A stretch of DNA of 64,000 nucleotides. It comes from Cephalotrichum gorgonifer. Taxonomy: Eukaryota > Ascomycota > Sordariomycetes > Microascales > Microascaceae. The notes under the pieces are model-generated. The model was not told where the DNA came from and did not search any database. It saw nothing but the letters and a program-made list of their open reading frames with translations. Shown here one piece after another: positions 9,973-21,565 of this stretch (its first letter is position 1; each line of letters begins with the position of its first letter). The DNA lies in contig ONZQ02000006.1 in assembly GCA_900312665.1 (NCBI GenBank), forward strand, positions 1,322,459-1,386,458, in the 5' to 3' direction. A program made the translations under genes and the position numbers.

Positions 9973-11144
9973 TTAGATTCCTTTAGCCTGACGCCCGGAC
10001 TTCAGGCGCCACACGCTAATCATGTCGGTGTCCCTCCCCTGCGTATACGACCGTGAAGGTTTATAACGCTCGTCGAGAACAAAGAACCCCTTTCTAGTAT
10101 CTGTCCCCTCTGTTCCGTCGCAGACCAGGCCGTTCCCTCCTCCTGCAAGCAGGTTCCAGTAAACGCCTTTCAACGGCCACGGAGGGCCGGGCTCACTGGG
10201 CTCCTTGAAAAGCGGAAACTCGAGGCATACCAGGATGCCGGACGGACTGAGAAGCTCCTCCATTCGACGGGCCCAGTCTTTCCTCATGTTCGGATGCAGG
10301 GCGCACAGGAACTGCCCCGCGCGAAAGCGCCAAAGGTCAGCAAGGCGGGTCACGGCTGAGAAGCATCCAGGGCTTCCTCTCAGCTTCTCTTTTATCCGGG
10401 GGGCTAGGGGGGGTCCCTTTTCCGGTGCTTACTGTATAATCGTATATAAGGTCAAACCCGTCACCAACAGATGCGCCAGCCTCCCAGTCGCGCTTGAAAA
10501 AGTCACCCGCGATAACTTGCGCCTCGCCGGCACCCCCAAGGGTAATAGATTCGGCGCCCCCGAAGTTGTAGTCATGCGGGTCTGCTAGTTCTGTTTCCGC
10601 ATACGCCCGCGCGACCTCGGCGCCCTTCTCGGAGATCTCGAGGCCGACCACGTCGAGGCCGTGGAGCGCCAGCATGGCGACGTCGTAGCCCTTGCCGCAG
10701 CCCTAATTAGTAACCATTATTAGCATGATAACCTTCTAGAATAGAGGATATGTTTTCTATTCTTGTTTTGGGCCCTCCGGTCTTCCTAAGGGTGGTGCTG
10801 GAAGCACCTGTAGCGGGGATCGCGTGTTAGTTTCACTTACTGGTACGAGGGCCCTTGGTCGGTGCCTGTCCTCCCATCGTAGGGTGTCTCCGTTCGCTAC
10901 GATCCACTCTACGAGCGGCGCAGATGGCTGGCCCCTATCCCAGAGGTCCGACTGGTCCGACTCCCATAAGTCTGTCCACCCAGAGGACTGGCTTTCAGGA
11001 TCGACGCTGCAGACCACAATCAAGGGAACCGAATGTTAAAACCCAGCATAGAATTTGAGGAGGGGTTGAGTTGGCTATGCGGGATGCTCACCGGCCTGCA
11101 AAGTGACGTAGGAGGCGTCCGGGCTGAGGCTTTTGCTCGGTCAT
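9973..11144 (-). CDS. Thiopurine S-methyltransferase-like (thiol methyltransferase) protein
   Basis: Four exons (11092-11144, 10841-11006, 10433-10702, 9973-10311) give 275 residues; every junction keeps phase and has consensus sites (GTGAGC/CTGCAG, GTAAGT/AATTAG, GTAAGC/GGGCAG). The family's N-terminal LWDRGQPSAPL segment is followed by the SAM-binding motif I VPGCGKGYDV and then LALHGLDVVGLEIS. Further motifs are FDLIYDYT and FLCALHPNMRKDWARRMEEL. This TPMT family transfers methyl from SAM to thiols, thiopurines or halides. Length and motif order are normal and no key element is missing. Neighbours are an MFS exporter and a cystathionine gamma-synthase-like gene, so a sulfur-containing small molecule is a plausible substrate (inference). 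Confidence 0.88.
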
Positions 11145-11721
11145 GGTAGTGGCTCGAGACGTTCCTGTCTTTGGGGAAAAGAGAACGATAGAGCTGGAGG
11201 GGTTTGACAAGACGAAGAATTGTCTTGTATTTATTAATCACTGGTGTTCGCCTTGGGAATATTTTGCCCTATGGGGTAGGTGGCTGGCTAAAGCAAGCAT
11301 TTGTCGGGCGGCTTTTTGGTTCGTTTCGGTTAATCATCCCTGAGGTGGTCATTTATGTGAGTGGGTGTCATGTCAGACGCCCTACGAGGTGCTTCCCCAC
11401 TCCTTACCATGTGTCATAAAACGCCCTACGCAGTATCCACCCACAAAAACGCGCTTTTGCCAAGAGTGTATCGATGTTAGATGCAAGCATAGGACCTGGC
11501 ACTTCGACAAATTTAAAGAGGCAATTATTAGGTCACTTTCCTAAAATTAACTATGGAAGATAGGAAGTTGTTAATTCAGCGTCCTCTTTGCGGCTGGTCT
11601 TGCTTCTACTGTCCCATGTGCTTGTCATCTGTACATATGTTATTTGATCGTGAGGTTGATGTTTCCTGTTTGTAGCGCCCCTAAATCACACCATTTGAGA
11701 CCACGTGAGAACCACCTGAAA
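11145..11721. other. Intergenic, promoter of the methyltransferase gene
   Basis: About 580 bases between the methyltransferase start and the MFS stop, both genes on the minus strand. No gene seen. A CACGTG lies near 11702, just downstream of the MFS stop codon. Confidence 0.5.
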
Positions 11722-13646
11722 CTATCCCTCATTGCCCACGTCCTTCTTAACGGACCGCCATTCCATTCCCAGTGCACCTATCAAGGTCGCACAGGCCATG
11801 CACAAAGGTAGGTAAAACATATCCGATAATGCTGCGCTATACTCGTCGGAAGGCGTTTCGGCCTTCGAACCTCCCTCAGCACCACCCGCCGTCATTGAGT
11901 GGACTCTGCGCGACAAGCCGTCATATGCTGTCCGATCGTCCGAGCCCTGAAGTCCGCTCGCAAAAATGCTCTGGGCGGCCGCTGCGCCGACGGCCGGCCC
12001 AAGGGCCTGCGCAAGCTGCATGACGGCAATACCTATCTGAGAATCGGCATCGGACAACACAGCTTGCGCGGCAACCTGAGGGCCCTGGAAGCCTATTCCG
12101 GAGCCGAACCCGAGGAGAGCCTGGAACAGGATCAAGCGCCATGTTCTAGTGCCCGTTCCTACAGTAGTGAGCAGGCCCGTGGCGGTGGGGAGTAGCAGGC
12201 CTGTCATAATCATAAAGGGATTGTAGTAACCAAAGTAGGAGGTCATGAAGCCAGCTAGCGCCACAGATACGATAAGGCCGGCGCCTGTGGGTAGGACCAT
12301 GATACCCGAGGTAGTTGCCGAGAGCCCGCAGACTGTCTGGACGTAGGTGGGCATCTAGGGGTTTGATACAGCCCATAAGTCAGCGCCAACACGGGAGGTT
12401 CGGATATGGGTAGTAAACGAGACCTACGTAATATTCAATAACAGACAAAGCGCCGTTATTGCAAGAGGCGAACAGGAACCCGAACAGAATATTCCGCCTC
12501 AACGCAATGCGCGGGGGTAGAGTAGCTCTGTCGCCCGCGCCCCGTTGGACCAACGCAAACGTGCAGAGCAATACAACAGACACGGCGAGCGGGAGCAGCA
12601 CGCGCCAGTCCGACCACTCGTGCACACTACCTCCCCACTGCAGAGCTAGTATGAGTAAGGTGAAAGCCGGCACGAACAATGCCGTGCCGACAACATCTAT
12701 GCGATGAGAGATCTCCTTAACGGCCGACGCGAACTCTAATACCAGAGCGTCTTCGTGAGTGCCCTTAGGTTTAGAGGTCTTGAGGAATAGGGCAAGGATG
12801 ACGGAAGCGAGGCCTACGAGCAGCATCTCGATGAAGAAGCACCAACGCCAGCTGAGGCGGTCTACTAGTGCTCCTCCAACTAGAGGGGCGCCGAGGGATG
12901 CCGCCGCTTCGGCGGCGGCTGCAATGCCGGTGTATTTGGACCTGCTTCGGAGAGGTGTAAGTTTGATAATAATCCTAGGTGAATACACCCTTCAATTAGT
13001 CTTTTCCTTATTCTTAAAGAGAACCCTAGGTGCAGGCTCGCACTCACGCAAAGGCGCCTGAAGTGATGCCAGCGGTGGCACATCCACTTATCGCTCTCCC
13101 AAGGATGAAGACAGGGGATGATGGCGCAAGGGCTGTTAGGAGGGTCCCGGCAAGGAACAATAGCAGACTGGCGAGGACCAAAGCCTTGGCGGGGAGGATG
13201 CTATACAATTTGCCAAACAGGGGTTGGAACGAGCCGGACATGAGTCGGCTGGGCTTAGAAGTTAGAGAATAAGGTCATGACTATCGAGGGAGCGCGAGAA
13301 AGCTTCCTTCCTCGGAAATTAGGTAGGAGGTGACTTACTAGACTGGCAAATACCACCCAATGTCAGCTGTCGTACCGAAGTGATGCGTCAAGCTAGGGAT
13401 GGCGATCGCGGGAATCGTGCTATCCTATAGAGTGTCAGGGAAACAGCGTTATATTAGTCGATTTGGATATCATCGTACCAAGCCGATGAGAACGAATATC
13501 AAGCTCACCCCAACGAGAACAATAGTAAAGCTGCCAACAGTAGCCTTCGTACTTGGAGATGTGCTACAGACCTGTGTCTGGGATGCTGCAACTGAAACAG
13601 ATGGTTCCAGCCTTGTAGATTCACAGATGATAGGGATAACTGACAT
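11722..13646 (-). CDS. MFS drug/toxin-type exporter (DHA2, 14-TM class)
   Basis: Five exons (13479-13646, 13339-13424 as exon 2, 13048-13248, 12428-12974, 11722-12354) give 544 residues; introns are 54, 90, 73 and 73 nt and all keep phase. The N-terminal tail is followed by the first helix and DSTIPAIAIPSLTHHFGTTA, the usual DHA2 start (D.TI...AIP.I...F). Then come ADIGWYLPVY, FQPLFGKLYS (motif A region), FILGRAISG and SLGAPLVGGALVD (motif C-like). After SVIEYY the fourth intron leads into MPTYVQTVCGLSATTSG, the usual continuation. The length fits the 14-helix exporters that accompany secondary-metabolite and detoxification genes. It shares a 583-bp divergent promoter with the synthase gene at 14230. 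Substrate unknown. Confidence 0.88.
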
Positions 13647-14229
13647 GTCATCTTCGGGGACCTCCCGCCTATACGTTACGCCCTAACACAGTGTTTCTCG
13701 CCCTGATATGTTAAGGCTAGACGTTAATGCACTGGCTATGAAGATACCAAAGACAGAGAAAGAGCTCCGCTAGAAGACTCCTAAATACAAGGCTTTTATA
13801 GTATGCATTGGCCGCGTATTTCTACTTCCGTTGCCATGTAGCTGGCGGACGGCTGTGTCGTAGTGATGGGGCCTAATTCTGCAGGACAAGTGATGGGTGT
13901 CACGAGGCTCTCTGTAGGGCGTCTCCATGACACTTGCCCCACTTGACCTACCTTAGACAGGACAACACTCTTTTTCTATGGCAGAATTATATATTTTACG
14001 AAATATCCAACTTTTCTCGTGCTATCACTTTGTCACTGGTATTTTTCTAGCCTCAGTAAGGAGACACATGTATGCTATTTACCACGCACGCCTACCAGCA
14101 TCGTCACATAGGCTTCACCGTCTCAACAAACCACACACAGCACAGGCTTCCTAATCGCAAGAATAAAGGACGTCAGGGGCTCTTACAAATAAGTCAGCCA
14201 ACTATACAATAACACATTACCTTAGAACC
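13647..14229. promoter_or_regulatory. Divergent promoter between MFS exporter and synthase gene
   Basis: A 583-bp intergenic stretch between two start codons facing away from each other. It contains AT-rich tracts (near 13988-14010) and a partial inverted pair, GACAAGTG near 13887 with CACTTGCCCC near 13930. Co-regulation of the two genes is likely from the arrangement; no specific factor site is assigned. Confidence 0.5.
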
Positions 14230-15977
14230 ATGTCAGCCCCGATTACGACCGCGTTCGGCGAGGCTGTGCCGCCTGCCCCCCATCACTCGGTGACTGTCCA
14301 CATGGGCAGGTGGGACACTGTCGAAAAGTATGGCGCCGATTCTTCCGCCGTCATCCCGCACTTCAAGAACGCCTATCCCCGCATGAAGCCTCATCGGGAC
14401 ATTGTCAAGGTAAGGCCATATTCGTTCCTCGACGCAACCCCCAACTTAATTTGTCCCTCAACTAATAGGTACCGCCCACTGTCCTAAACACTCTGTAGCT
14501 CGCCAACGCAGTTCTAAAACATATCGGCTGCGCCGCAAAAGAGAGCTGCTTGCTCTTTACGTCCCTCCAGTCTGCTCATGAATGCATGGGGTACTCTGTC
14601 TCAAGCGCTCGCAACCAGGGAAAGGGTAGGAAGCCTGTTCCGATATCCCGGATTTCAGTTATATCGCTCGCGGCTAAGGACCCCTTCTACGCCGTCATCT
14701 TCCCACTGGAATACCAACCGGTCGTGGCCGGCTTCTGGAGCACGCCGGGCGCTGGCGTGTCATCTCGGTTCGCAGAGGCCAATTTGAGTCATCTAGACCA
14801 GCTAAGAGCGCCTGTGACCACGACCGGCAGGGTGGCAAGAGAACAGGGAGAGAAGAGGCCTAGCTTTGATGGTCCTGACCATCAGGTCTTGCGAGAGCGA
14901 ATCGTGTCGTATCTCGAACGGGCGCCACTAGACCCGCAGGAGCAGATGCCTGTCGCCGATGATGTTTATCTCTATCCAACGGGCATGGCCGCTATTTATA
15001 AACCGCATAGGTATATCCTGGACGAAGCGCCTGGCTTAACAGTGCTCTTCGGCATGGCCTTCATGAACACCCTCACAGCATTCGATGAGTATGGCCCGGG
15101 CTTCAAACACTTCGGCCACGGCTCGGACGCCGACCTCCTCGCCCTGGAGTCCTTCCTTGACGAGGAGCGCGCTCAAGGTCGGCGCGTCCAAGCCATCTGG
15201 GTCGAGTTCCCCGCGAACCCCCTCCTCGTGACTCCTAATATCGCTCGCCTCCGCGAGCTAGCGGACGAGTACGACGTGGTGCTCGGCATTGACGACACGA
15301 TCAGCAGCTGGGCCAACGTTGACGTGACCGCCCAGGCGGACATCCTCGTCACGTCCCTCACCAAGTCCTTTAATGGGTACGCGGACGCCATCGCCGGCAG
15401 CGCGGTCCTCAATCCCGCCTCGCTGCGCTACACCCGACTGAAGCCCTTGTTCGAGAGGTTATACGTCCCCGAGCTGTACGTCGACGATGCGGCTGCCATC
15501 GAACGCAACAGTCGCGACTACCTCTCGCGCACGATCCGGCTCAACGCAAATGCGGAGGCCCTGGTAATGTACCTGGACTCATGCGCGCGGGACCCCGCGA
15601 GTGCCGTCTGTGCGGTGCACTACCCCTCAATCAATGCCTCGGGGGCGCACTACAGGCGCTTCATGCGCCCCACGACATCCGAGTTCACGCCCGGCTTTGG
15701 CTGCCTCTTCAGCGTCGAGCTCGACGACCTGGACACCACGCGGGCCTTCTACGACGCCCTTAATGTGCATAAGAGCGTCCACCTGGGGGCGCCTTTCACT
15801 CTCGCGTTCGCGTACACAATGTGTACGTACAAGAAGGATTTACCCTGGGCAGCGCAGTACGGGCTGAGGCCCACGCAGATCCGAATCTCCGCTGGACTCG
15901 AGGATACAGAGATTTTGCTCAAGGACTTTAAGGTTGCGGTGGAAGCGGCCGGCAGGGTCAAGGCCGGGCGGGGCTGA
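14230..15977 (+). CDS. Cystathionine gamma-synthase-like PLP enzyme
   Basis: Two exons (14230-14409 and 14499-15977) with an 89-nt intron give 552 residues, the normal length of fungal cystathionine gamma-synthases. The N-terminal extension is followed by the conserved ESCLLFTSLQSAHECMGY block. The Cys/Met-metabolism PLP fold carries YPTGMAAIY, FGMAFMNTL, ANPLLVTPNI, GIDDTISSW and the Schiff-base lysine in SLTKSFNGYAD. The family joins an activated homoserine and cysteine to make cystathionine in transsulfuration; paralogues in biosynthetic clusters perform other gamma-substitutions or eliminations. No break is visible. Its position beside an exporter and a thiol methyltransferase leaves open a specialised rather than housekeeping role. 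Confidence 0.87.
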
Positions 15978-16270
15978 GACAGGATAGGGGCGGGGTTTGC
16001 GTCCGCTGGCAGAGAAGTCGGCTGCATCCCCTCCAAGTCGCTCCTCAACAAACGAAGCAGAGGGTAAACACCGGCTATTCCAAATTGATTGTCCTTGATT
16101 AAGCGTTGGAGCGCACCGTTTGGGTTTCACGTGACTGTAGACCTTGAATCGAGTCTTCTAGAACCTTGGACCAATAACGCCATATATACAAGCCGGATCC
16201 CTGCTTGATCTCGGTCTTTTCTTCCCCACTCTCCGTTCTGCGACAAACCAAGCAAGATCGAAATCGTACC
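15978..16270. other. 3' flank and left end of a transposon remnant
   Basis: No gene. A Tc1/mariner-like remnant begins somewhere in this stretch, but I could not define its terminal repeats. Confidence 0.4.
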
Positions 16271-17252
16271 ATGGCTCCTCGACTTTCGAAGTCGAACACG
16301 ATCAAATCCTTTCCATGTTTCTCCAAGGATTTCCGAACGACGAAATAGCCAGAACTATCCCTTGTAGCCTCCGCGCCATCCGTCGAGCACGATCGAACCA
16401 CAAGCGATTTGGGACCACCACGATGCCATCAAACCGTACTGGCCCTGATCCTAAGATAACCCCTACCATGCAGATTGCACTTTGCCACCAGCTAGCGAAC
16501 GATCTGAGATGAACCGGCGTGAGATGGCCGATTTCATCAGCGAAAAATTGGAGAGGAAGCATCTGTTACCAGCATTGCTCGGGCCTTAGACAAGCGTAGA
16601 ATGACACTGAAGGTAATCCGTCGCGTAGCCGAACAACAGAAGCCCGAGCTGCAGCATTTCTACCAGTATAGACTTAAGAGCCTGGGGTGCCGGTCATTTA
16701 TCGACGAGTCTGGTATCGATAAACCGTGTCTGTTCCGACGAAAGGGGTGGGCTCCTAAAGGCATCACCCCCATACAGAAGGCGAGATTTCAGAGCGAGGA
16801 TAGATTGCAAATCCTGGCAGCATATACACAAAAGGGTGTAAAGCTGTCGCGCTGCTTCTTCGGAACAGTAGACAAGGCGGCATTCGAAGGCTTCATCAAT
16901 CAATTGCTACATCACTGTGGCAGATGGCCGGAGCCCGAGACTATCCTTATTATGGATAATGTTGCGTTTCACTATTCTGATAGAGTCAAGCAAATGTGCG
17001 AAGAAGCTGGCGTAAAGTCGGATTTCCTAGCACCATATACTCCCAAGGACTAATCCGATCGAAGAGTCCTTCGGAGAGATCAAGACGTACGCCAAATCTC
17101 AACGCAAAAACCAGCAGAGTCTCATTCAGAGAGACTTCGAGAGCTATATCAAGTCATGCGTCAAGGCGGTGGGTTGCCGACAAGATAGTGCAGAGGGCCA
17201 TTTTCGAAACGCGGGTATTTACGTTGAACCGCCTCCGGAAAGGTCGCTATAG
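16271..17252 (+). pseudogene. Tc1/mariner (IS630-type, DD34E) transposase remnant
   Basis: The frame starts at the ATG at 16271 and needs several frame changes. The N-terminal helix-turn-helix part reads FLQGFPNDEIARTIPCSLRA in a second frame. The catalytic core from about 16601 is intact for 150 codons and carries FIDESGIDKP (first Asp) and ILIMDNVAFHYSD (second Asp). A frameshift at about 17048-17055 precedes NPIEESFGEIKTYAKSQRKN, which supplies the Glu, and the frame ends at TAG 17250-17252. The copy is dead but still full length. Unlike the pogo and gypsy copies, its main lesions are small indels. Confidence 0.8.
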
Positions 17253-17324
17253 ATTGATAAAAAACAAACTGTGCCTCAAGCTGAACCCTGTTCACATTTC
17301 GAGAGTAGCGTCAATCCCTCTTAA

Positions 17325-17579
17325 TGTCAGAGACATGCGCGTTGCCTCGCCTGTGGACATCCAGAGACCATATCAGCTTCGACTCGTGCCTCTGGCTACT
17401 TGGGCAACAGCCACTTAAAGCGCAAGAGTATCGGATACCCTTCCTATGCGTTTGATGAAGGGAAATTTAGGGCCATGATGGCCGAGAGGATTCGGCAAAA
17501 GAAGAAGCATAATCTGAAGGTGTTCTCAGCCGAGGAGGCGTTCATACGAACCTACTCAGGATTCCTTGGTGATGTGTAA
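17325..17579 (+). pseudogene. Orphan coding tail, zinc-finger-like
   Basis: An 85-codon open frame without ATG, ending at TAA 17577-17579. It begins RCLACGHPETISASTRASGYLGN in spirit, with a C..C then HLKRK arrangement resembling a BED-type finger of hAT transposases, and continues GYPSYAFDEGKFRAMM. It may be a broken hAT-like or other transposon protein joined to the mariner remnant. Family assignment is weak. Confidence 0.35.
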
Positions 17580-17695
17580 TAAGTCTACGCAAGGACTTGG
17601 AGGCGGAACGGTGCATCGGAGAAACCGAATTGATTTTCGTGCCGCCCGCGACACTTTGCCTTCCTCCCTCTACACCCTATGGAACATGTCTGTCC

Positions 17696-18948
17696 CTAAA
17701 CATCATCTATCCATTTCCAAACCCAACTGACAAACCGGGCGGCAACACCCTCGAACACTCCGTTCGTTATCAACATGTCTTTACCGGCCGTCTGGTGTGT
17801 GTAGGGCCAGTGGAGGTCATAGCCCTTGTCCACTGTGATCTCTCCGGCCAAATGATACGCCTCCTGCCACTTCTCATTGGTAACCTTCGCTATAAGCCAA
17901 TTGCTGTAGAGTAATGGAGCCTTATCTTCCGGCACTGGGAAGTTAAGCTGCACTTGCTGACTCTCGCCACAACAGTCTACTGAGGTGTCGTCACGATATC
18001 CATAGCAGGTAACGCGAACTGTGACGGGTAATAGATCAGAGGCCGAAGCCTTCTGCTTTCGCTCCTACGCGCCTCTTTATTCTTGCTCGTGTGTATCAGC
18101 TCACGAATCCCTTCAGGCATATCAGCGTGCGTCCTCAGGTCGTGGCTTTCCTCGGCATAGTCTACAAGCCGGTCCATAAATGTCAGAATCGAGTTTATAA
18201 GGCTTGTCGTTATATCGCCAACAAGAGAACCCTTGGTTTGTACAAGCGGCGCTATTACTCTCAAGGAGCTGGTAGACGTCTCTCCATATAGCACGTGTGC
18301 CAGACGCTTCTTGCTGGACAACGAGCCTCTCTAATGCGGCAGTGTGCTTCTTCGTGGCTCCACGGCCTGTCTTGCCGCCGTTATTTGCCGCCTGGACCTC
18401 CTTGTAGATGAAAGAGATAGCGACTTTAAGCTTGAGACCCGAATTGCTCTAGGACTTCGACTTGTTTTCTCTAATCGTCCAATCAATGATTAATTTGTTA
18501 AAGCGCTTGAGGAAAGGAGGATCGCCACGTTTCGAATTAGATACGGTAATCGTCGACTCGTCGGGTTAGTATTGGGGCTTGGGTAACTTGCTTTTAGCGA
18601 CGGTTGCGAGTTCGGATTCTAAGACTTCGTTCCAATACGCACCAGGCGTAACCTCCATGTCTTCTATAGTATCTTCTGTAAGCTTTGTGATTCTCCCCTT
18701 ACGCAACTGCAATTTCCATGTAATGGTGTAGAGCAATGGGCAAGAGCCAGGTCCCCTTTTGCCTCGTTCAGAGGTCCGGCCAGGGCTTGTTAGGTTCTCA
18801 CTCTGGCCAGCGATGGGAGTGCTAAAATCGAACTGAAAGTTATTATCAAGGTCAAAGAAAGGAGTGTCAAGGTCAATGTCCCGTATGGCGTCTTGAGGAG
18901 TCGAAAAGGGGCCTGGCTAGCGGAAAGTGGTGGCGAGGCGTTGGACAT
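17696..18948 (-). pseudogene. Remnant of an expanded uncharacterised fungal protein family
   Basis: Read on the minus strand from the ATG at 18948, a coherent protein can be followed through several frames to 17696. Landmarks in order are FFDLDNNFQFDFSTPIAG, YTITWKLQLRKGRI, LKRFNKLIIDW, ALERLVVQQEASGTRAIWRDVY, TFMDRLVDYAEESHDL and a C-terminal segment NWLIAKVTNEKWQEAYHLAG. In-frame stops occur after KLPKPQY (TAA) and KSKS (TAG), both explicable as C-to-T changes, plus frame shifts. The WRDVY core and layout recall a large family of conserved fungal proteins of unknown function that is common near transposons. No function assigned. Confidence 0.5.
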
Positions 18949-20037
18949 GGTGTCCACTCATTTCAGTGCCATCACGTGACATACCAAGTGCTGCTGTCCA
19001 AAAATAGATCGTTCACTTGGCAAACAATATCGAGACACTCGTTGCTGCGCTCCTCCTATCGGCTATTCCAGCACTTGTGCGTCTCTAGGCTTGCTCGAGG
19101 GATTCGAGGAAATCTATAATATGTAGTCTTGAGGGTGAGCGTGGGCAGGTATGTCTGTTCAGAGGAGTCAAATAATGAGGTATGGCCGCTCTCTGGACGT
19201 CCCTGGAATGATGACAGAAAGCGGGACACAGGTTCAAGGTTCTGGAATCGAATACATAATGTTAAGATGCTGGGAACGCAGATACACAGTATTCCCGGCA
19301 ATCCCACTGTGCGTTACAAGTTAACAACCCCTCCCAGAAAGCTTTCCATGCCAAAATCCGGACGCTGAACCTGAACTTGGCTGTACGGGAAGCATTTAAG
19401 GCAATAAACAAATAGATCTCGAGAGCAGCTAGTATTGAGTGCGGGCAGGGCGGCTCGCGCACCACCTCTTTTGACCAGTTGCGGGCCCGCCCTCCCCACC
19501 TTTCAGGGGGAAGGGTTATGTTGGACCAAAAATGGGGCGCCCCGCACTTGGCCACTGTGCGGAGCGGGTCCTATATTCTAACAGGTTATGTCCGACCCCT
19601 GGACGTATATAAGAGGCGGCTCCCGCCGCCTCGCGTGACACAGGTCTAATACACAACCAGTTTTTTTAAGGGTGATCAAAGAACCACCTGTGTCTGAGAC
19701 CTGAGACTAGTGTGTATGATGTTTTGACCGATGGCCCTATTGCGAGAGACGACCGACGACTAGACGTTACACCGACCGACTGAATGGCCGCTGCACCGAA
19801 CTTAGTTCTGCGGTCAGGCTTCTATTAGCTTGATCAATGAAGGACGAGGTTTCCAGAGGCTCTACGTATATCCTTGCCAAGGGACAGGAGGCTCAAGGGT
19901 GCAACGGCCCCGCGTGTGAAGCGGTGAAGTATGGACGCTATATCGCGCAGGCTAGCCATCCTGCGCTCACTCAGTCTTCAGACTAGGCCGACTGGATAGA
20001 CATAGATTAATAAAATATCAGAAGTAATACGACTCTC
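18949..20037. other. Intergenic region with the right inverted repeat
   Basis: No gene recognised. A TATAA box-like TATATAAGAGG lies at about 19605, just outside the inverted repeat arm at 19514-19595. Short frames on both strands have no protein features. Confidence 0.45.
19514..19595 (-). repeat. Right arm of the 9.9-kb-spaced inverted repeat
   Basis: Its reverse complement matches the left arm at 9683-9772. The outer end in both arms is CTGTTAGAATATAG and the inner end is TTTTGGTCCAACA. A weaker match may continue inward (GGAGGGCGGG in both). No target-site duplication is evident. Confidence 0.6.
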
Positions 20038-20655
20038 TTAAATACTAGTTCTAAGGTCCTTAGTGTTATTGGCGTCAACTGGCAGCCGTTGACCACATAA
20101 GGCGCATCGCAGAGGCATCAGATCATCCTTTATGTCCATTGCATCAAGCTCCTCTGTATGACTTTGTGGATAAAATTCAGTTTCGGGTAACTTAAAGTGT
20201 ACTCTTTTACGAGGAGTGGAGCTAAGGGTATGTCGAGGGCGGCTCGGCCGTGCAGCAATCTCCGCATTGTGTAGGTCGATCCGCCGCTGGATAGCTAAGT
20301 TTGTTGGCCGTTTGGAACTTATACTGTAGATATCCGAAGTTCCTAAAGGCTCGGTTCGTGTATATGTCTCCCATGGGACCGCGGAGGAACGCCATCGGGA
20401 TAAGTTCTGGGAACTGACACGTTTAGAAGAACAACCGTAGAGCCGACCGGGCTTTTGGTATACGTCTTCATAAGAAAAATATGGTGGACTCTCCAAGTCT
20501 TCGGTGTGAAAGCGGTGCCGCCGGCTGCGAGACTCCTGAAATGAGCTCGATGTCGGATCAACAGAGAAGGGGTATGGAGTGGGAGAACGGAAGCTAAGAC
20601 GATCTCGGTGAGACATTGCAATAGTCGATTGGTTCGTATCGTTAGGCATATCCAT
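20038..20655 (-). CDS. Hypothetical basic protein with C-terminal CxxC
   Basis: A single 205-codon frame, rich in Arg, Ser and Tyr, with no signal peptide or membrane segment. Near the C-terminus LRCALCGQRLPV gives a lone CxxC that could be half a zinc site. There are several RS/RRH clusters (SRSRRHRFHTEDLESPP). No family recognised. The start ATG at 20655 is followed after two codons by a second in-frame ATG. The frame is longer than expected by chance in this AT-mixed region and is not antisense to anything recognisable. Confidence 0.5.
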   Translation of the reverse strand: MDMPNDTNQSTIAMSHRDRLSFRSPTPYPFSVDPTSSSFQESRSRRHRFHTEDLESPPYFSYEDVYQKPGRLYGCSSKRVSSQNLSRWRSSAVPWETYTRTEPLGTSDIYSISSKRPTNLAIQRRIDLHNAEIAARPSRPRHTLSSTPRKRVHFKLPETEFYPQSHTEELDAMDIKDDLMPLRCALCGQRLPVDANNTKDLRTSI

Positions 20656-21216
20656 AATACTCAGGTAAGCCTGAGTTCGTGGCTCATTATTTGTAGTAAA
20701 TTATGGCATTCTGGATCCGGGATGCTCCGCCTTCTCGGCGTGGAGCCGGGGAAACACGGTACATGCCATGCCTCGGAACCTGGTATTCCGGATGGCCCCT
20801 GCCCATACGAGAAGGCCGACCGCGGCAACAGTAGCGCAAAGTATGTCCCTGGGGGATGAGAAGGACATTTGCGCTTATTTAATATCAAACTGAACATGAA
20901 ACACGGGAGGAAATCAAACACAGGTTGAACCAAATCTGTGCGTCTGTTCATAATTGCTGCCACGCTGCCTAAGTCTACGACCGTACGGCCGGCTACAGTC
21001 TGTAGTGCTGGCCTCATATAACTATTCTGTCAAAGCCCTTCCTAGACTATATTAGAGCTACGAGCACCCGGATATAGCTAAATATAATGCTACTACGTAG
21101 CCAGGAATACCGAGACATATAATAACCCTGCTCGTACATAACCCATCTGCTCTCTTGATGGCTCGGCGCCTTATATTTAATATCATTCCCCAGGCTTAGG
21201 TCGTCTCGTCCTTTCC
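20656..21216. other. Intergenic, no gene seen
   Basis: AT-rich 560 bases with TATATTTAATAT-like tracts near 21170. No supported coding frame. Confidence 0.5.
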
Positions 21217-21565
21217 CTACATGTCGCCGGTGTGGAGATTACTGGAAGAGGATATCCTATCCTTGCATCTAACACTTCAATTAGCTTCCTGCGCTAGTTC
21301 CTGTAACGATTTGACTTACAAGTTCCTTGAGCATAGAGGGAACCGACGCTATATCAACCGAGCTGTAGATATACGAGCGATGGCCCTTTCGCATGAGCAG
21401 GAAAACCTCGTGTCCGCAATCGTTATGGTAGTCGTTCGCTCTCGCAATTAACGTTGCGCGCCGCTTGATAGCTTTTGTAGCTTGACGCTTCGCCTCCTTT
21501 TTCAACGCGGCGAATGACAACGACTGACATGATTCGTCGGGGGACGGTCGGTTAGCCATATCCAT
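21217..21565 (-). CDS. Small MADS/SRF-like protein
   Basis: Exon 21320-21565 encodes 82 residues with a MADS-like stretch: KRQATKAIKRRATLIARAND, then CGHEVFLLMRKGHRSYIYSS (basic helix, then the VFLLMR..G...Y.Y strand pattern). A GTAAGT donor follows in phase. A 58-nt intron ending ATGCAAG would add 14 residues and a stop at 21217-21219, total 96. Small MADS-type proteins of about 100 residues are common and multi-copy in filamentous fungi. The C-terminal exon is the least certain part; without splicing the frame stops at 21281. Compare the broken MADS-like gene at 21-617. Confidence 0.5.

Noticed and set aside
9683..19595. A Starship-type giant element
   Set aside because: No tyrosine recombinase (DUF3435) gene is seen, and the size is small for that class.
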